From: a virus
IMG/VR virus record: IMGVR_UViG_3300027763_000107
Coordinates: 1-40,158 of that record
Length of the DNA: 40,158 nucleotides
Reading direction: 5' to 3' (one strand)
Position numbers and translations under genes: made by a program. The notes below the pieces were generated by a model, which was not told where the DNA came from, made no database searches, and saw nothing but the letters and a program-made list of their open reading frames with translations. Below are positions 37,894 through 40,158 of this stretch, in pieces. The number at the start of each line of letters is the position of its first letter. Position 1 is the stretch's first letter.

Positions 37894-38279
37894 TATTCAA
37901 CCAATAACCAAGATGTAGTTGTTTCATTCCACACATACTTTTTTCCATCAGCAGGACATGGTATTGGCGCTTCCCATAACCATGTAGATTGATTTAATAC
38001 CCAACTTGAGTATGGTTTAGGCGCATAAAACACATCATTTATTGAATCATAAGTATAGCCATTAGCAGCGTAATTACCACGCAAAGGAGTGCCACCTAAA
38101 GAAAACGCATTATTTTCTGAATCATAGGTGTAGTTATTAACGGCATGATGTCTGTTTCCATGCGTATTGTATGAAGTTTGAATCCATCCATTGCCAAACA
38201 TACCGCTATCAATAACATCTTGTTCAGCAACAATAACTTGGGAAACAACACCATCTATAACTTTAGCAAAATGACTCAT
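37893..38279 (-). CDS. Tail-fibre-associated protein, cyanophage-type (right copy)
   Basis: 128 residues, opening MSHFAKVIDGVVSQVIVAEQ. Compared with 3359-3700 it has an extra 15-residue stretch (HHAVNNYTYDSENNAF region) that duplicates the later YTYDS element before LGGTPLRGNYAANGYTYDSI. The Trp-rich end NQSTWLWEAP...TTTSWLL is kept. The ATGA overlap with the glycine-rich gene is the same as on the left. Confidence 0.65.
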   Translation of the reverse strand: MSHFAKVIDGVVSQVIVAEQDVIDSGMFGNGWIQTSYNTHGNRHHAVNNYTYDSENNAFSLGGTPLRGNYAANGYTYDSINDVFYAPKPYSSWVLNQSTWLWEAPIPCPADGKKYVWNETTTSWLLVE

Positions 38280-39169
38280 GCTGTATAACTCCCTGAAGAA
38301 GTAAAGCTAACAATAGTATAAGAACCGCTAGTAGTAATTGTTGGAGAACCAGTAGTTGTTCCTGAGTATTGTGAAGTTAATATTTTTAAAATTACAATTC
38401 CTGAACCGCCTGACCCTGAAGTGGCAGATGTACTATATCCACCATTTCCACCACCACCACCGCCAGTATTAGCTGTTCCTGATGCTTGACCTGAACCAGG
38501 GTTTCCAGCTCCACCTTGACCACCACCGCCTGAACCGCCAGTACCTCGAGTGGTATTAGCTCCACCGCCACCACCACCGCCATAAGTTACGGAAGAACCA
38601 GTAATGCTTGATTCGTACCCTGAACCACCATTACCACCATTACCATTAGCATTTGTTCCAGCAGTACTAGCACCGCCACCACCACCGCCTGAAGCTGCGG
38701 CAGCTCCATTACCGCCACGATTTCCTTGTGAAGAAATACCATCACCACCAACACCGCCAGGAGCAGTATCAACACCGCCACCGCCACCACCTGATCCACC
38801 CATGCGACCACTTAATAAAAATCCACCTGAATTAGGAGGAACTCCATAGCCACCACCACCACCGCCATTAGCATAGATGCTTGCAAAAGAACTTGCAGCT
38901 CCAGTATTTCCAATTAATCCGTCTGAACCACCAACTCCAGCACCACCAGCACCAACAGTTGCTGTGTAAACATTTCCTTTAATTAAAGCTAAGTTTGTGC
39001 CATATAAGACACCACCAGCTCCACCTCCACCGCCAACATTTCGACCACCACCGCTACCACCACCAGCAACTACTAAATATTCAACTCCATAAACAAGTGT
39101 TGGAGCAGTAGATTGTGTTGAGTTATCGTTAAATGTAAGACCAGTAGTCCCATTAATAATCATTGTCAT
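38276..39169 (-). CDS. Glycine-rich tail-fibre adhesin (right copy)
   Basis: 297 residues, the same length as 3697-4590 and about 92% identical by eye, with no gaps. Differences cluster in the loops between glycine runs (for example GNAGVGSSF versus GNTGAASSF, GSGYASS versus GSGYESS). N-terminal MTMIINGTTGLTFND and C-terminal GIVILKI and ITTSGSYTIVSFT are almost unchanged. Two related alleles of the same adhesin in one window are the main sign of a duplicated or chimeric fibre region. Confidence 0.8.
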   Translation of the reverse strand: MTMIINGTTGLTFNDNSTQSTAPTLVYGVEYLVVAGGGSGGGRNVGGGGGAGGVLYGTNLALIKGNVYTATVGAGGAGVGGSDGLIGNTGAASSFASIYANGGGGGGYGVPPNSGGFLLSGRMGGSGGGGGGVDTAPGGVGGDGISSQGNRGGNGAAAASGGGGGGASTAGTNANGNGGNGGSGYESSITGSSVTYGGGGGGGANTTRGTGGSGGGGQGGAGNPGSGQASGTANTGGGGGGNGGYSTSATSGSGGSGIVILKILTSQYSGTTTGSPTITTSGSYTIVSFTSSGSYTA

Positions 39170-39333
39170 GCTAATTGCTCCTGTGTAGGTCTAGACAATG
39201 TTGGATGTTCCCACTTAGCTATATAGTCACCTTTGCCGTCTGAATCGTTTTGAAGAATGATTGAACTATATCTTCCAAAATCAGCTTCGGTTAATGTCGG
39301 ATATAAAGCCATAATTTTTTCGTATAAAGTCAT
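39166..39333 (-). CDS. XkdW-like small fibre protein (right copy)
   Basis: 55 residues from the ATG at 39333 (MTLYEKIMALYPTLTEADFG), which forms TAATG with the upstream stop; a longer frame starting 21 bases upstream exists but overlaps that gene. The C-terminal 35 residues (ILQNDSDGKGDYIAKWEH, ending PTQEQLA) match the left copy (4587-4748). The KEKDFMTV part of the left copy is replaced by TEADFGRYSS here. Confidence 0.7.
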   Translation of the reverse strand: MTLYEKIMALYPTLTEADFGRYSSIILQNDSDGKGDYIAKWEHPTLSRPTQEQLA

Positions 39334-39974
39334 TATGCAGCCCTTACTAAACAACCATTTAATGTAGTTCCACCTGAACCGCCATTTAATGCACCATTAG
39401 TTCCACCAGTCATATAAACATATAATTCTGCATAATCAGTAGAACCATTCATATAAACTACTACGGAAGTGCCAATAGAAAAAATTTGATTTGTTCCGCT
39501 AGAAAATTGACTAGCTGAAACTGCACCACCATTTTTATAAATAGCTACTTGTCCATTATTAGGATAAGTTCCACCAGCAGAACCCATGCTTGCATAACAA
39601 TTAAACTGATAATAACCAGCAACAGTAGGGGTAAAACGATAATTAGTGGTATTAAAGTTACTGTTGGTATCAAAATCTTCTGCACTTAAACTTGCCTTAG
39701 TCCAAGTCGATTGTGAGATACCGCCTTGATAGCCTGATATGTACCCACTAAAAGCTGGTCCATTACCGACTACATTGGTTGCTAGTTTAGCTTGTGTTAC
39801 TGAAGCATCAGAAGGTGTAATCGTACTTGCAGTAGTTAATATTGTTCCTGTTGCATTAGGAACAGTAATAGTATTTGCACCATTTTGAGTTTGAAAAGCA
39901 AGATTACCTGATGTATCACCAGCAATAGCTATTGCAGTTCCACTTGTAGTTCCAGCAGATATAGTAGATGCCAT
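39333..39974 (-). CDS. Tail-fibre tip with C1q-like head (right copy)
   Basis: 213 residues. The N-terminal attachment region MASTISAGTTSGTAIAIAGD and NTITVPNATGTILTTAS align with the left copy's. A linker (DASVTQAKLATNVVGNG) absent from the left copy follows. The head TWTKASLSAEDFDTNSNFNT, RFTPTVAGYYQFNCYASMGS and ELYVYMTGGT...GCLVRAA keeps the C1q-like strand order but differs from the left head in most loops. Suggests tip replacement after the conserved anchor. Confidence 0.7.
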   Translation of the reverse strand: MASTISAGTTSGTAIAIAGDTSGNLAFQTQNGANTITVPNATGTILTTASTITPSDASVTQAKLATNVVGNGPAFSGYISGYQGGISQSTWTKASLSAEDFDTNSNFNTTNYRFTPTVAGYYQFNCYASMGSAGGTYPNNGQVAIYKNGGAVSASQFSSGTNQIFSIGTSVVVYMNGSTDYAELYVYMTGGTNGALNGGSGGTTLNGCLVRAA

Positions 39975-40158
39975 TATGCTACCCCTAATATAGCTTTAAC
40001 TTCATCGGCAGTTAAGCCAAGTGCAGTTAGCTTAGCTAGTGCAGAAGCCCTTGCTGTTATTTTATTTTCTTCAGCTTGGTCTGCTTGTGCTTTTGTAGAA
40101 ACCCATAAAGCATCAAGCTCTGATTTAGTAGGCTTTGGTGAAGAATCTAACCAATCCA
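39974..40158 (-). CDS. Fibre-assembly-like protein, 5' end cut by window edge
   Basis: The last 61 codons of a homologue of 5317-5580 (SPKPTKSELDALW, then the helix and LGLTADEVKAILGVA). One base differs from 5317-5501, and the change is silent. The upstream part, including the start, lies beyond the right edge. Confidence 0.75.
   Translation of the reverse strand, partial: DWLDSSPKPTKSELDALWVSTKAQADQAEENKITARASALAKLTALGLTADEVKAILGVA

Larger units (their letters stand above)
37893..40158. repeat. Fibre cassette, right copy of dispersed direct repeat
   Basis: Diverged second copy of 3359-5501, ending at the window edge inside the assembly-like gene. Bases 39974-40158 align with 5317-5501 at a constant offset of 34,657 with one mismatch. 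Confidence 0.85.

Noticed and set aside
38604-38849. Plus-strand proline-rich reading frame
   Set aside because: Same shadow effect over the second glycine-rich adhesin.
1-40158. tRNA, CRISPR array, insertion sequence or integrase
   Set aside because: Read for cloverleaf ends, regular spaced repeats, transposase and tyrosine/serine recombinase motifs; none seen. A weak tRNA could be missed by eye.

Overview
This window is tailed-phage DNA (Caudoviricetes, P22-like podovirus architecture), AT-rich and tightly packed with overlapping ATGA/TAATG gene junctions. It looks like a complete or near-complete contig from an uncultured phage, probably aquatic and of a Gram-negative host. That host inference rests on the gene families present (SET/cupin protein, C1q-type fibre tips, phage GroES, DUF6321/DUF6496 small basic proteins, GH19 endolysin). 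Nothing in the sequence identifies the host. I see no integrase, RNA polymerase, DNA polymerase, tRNA or CRISPR array.

Layout. (1) 1-3359, minus strand: a tail module with a 5'-complete nozzle/tail-tubular-B-like gene that runs off the left edge, its adaptor, three small basic proteins, a virion beta-sandwich protein and an XhlA-like membrane protein. (2) 3359-8359, minus: tail-fibre cassette (cyanophage-type fibre protein, glycine-rich adhesin, XkdW-like small proteins, C1q-like tips, a 729-residue fibre). (3) 8383-16795, minus: head module in reverse order of transcription, with small terminase, large terminase, P22-type portal, scaffold, P22-type coat, a likely decoration protein, a strong terminator, a glycosyltransferase and two small structural proteins. 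(4) 16818-18950, minus: small basic proteins, a GroES-like co-chaperonin, a Cys-rich AT-hook-like protein and a VRR-NUC nuclease. (5) 19008-26295: early and metabolic genes on both strands. Plus-strand genes are a metallophosphoesterase, a SprT-like protease, a Sak3-like annealing protein, a YqaJ/lambda-type exonuclease and an SSB-like protein. A nested minus-strand operon carries a helix-turn-helix regulator, a DUF1376 replication protein, a C5-cytosine methyltransferase and nucleases. (6) 26292-34243, minus: lysis genes (GH19 endolysin, 3-TM holin, XhlA-like), a collar-type short fibre, the gp7/gp20/gp16-like ejection triad (the last with an M15 peptidase domain), and a cupin-SET fusion. (7) 34243-37893, minus: a P22 gp10-like nozzle and gp4-like adaptor, both enlarged by the same kind of beta-repeat insert. 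(8) 37893-40158, minus: a second, diverged copy of the fibre cassette, cut by the right edge.

The main structural conclusion is that the right edge (39974-40158) matches 5317-5501 with a single synonymous difference. Joining them closes a coherent circle of about 34,657 bp in which portal, capsid, fibres, adaptor, nozzle, ejection and lysis genes form one continuous late arm. Positions 1 to about 5.3 kb would then be an alternative tail arm from a related phage, carrying its own non-homologous adaptor/nozzle pair. So this is either an assembly junction between two co-occurring phages that share fibre cassettes, or a real genome with two tail connector sets. I favour the first but cannot prove it from sequence alone.

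The most biologically interesting items are the cupin-SET fusion in the late operon, the modular fibre-tip paralogues, the G10 tract in the methyltransferase core, the small basic protein cassette present twice in permuted order, and the compact annealing protein-exonuclease-SSB recombination set.
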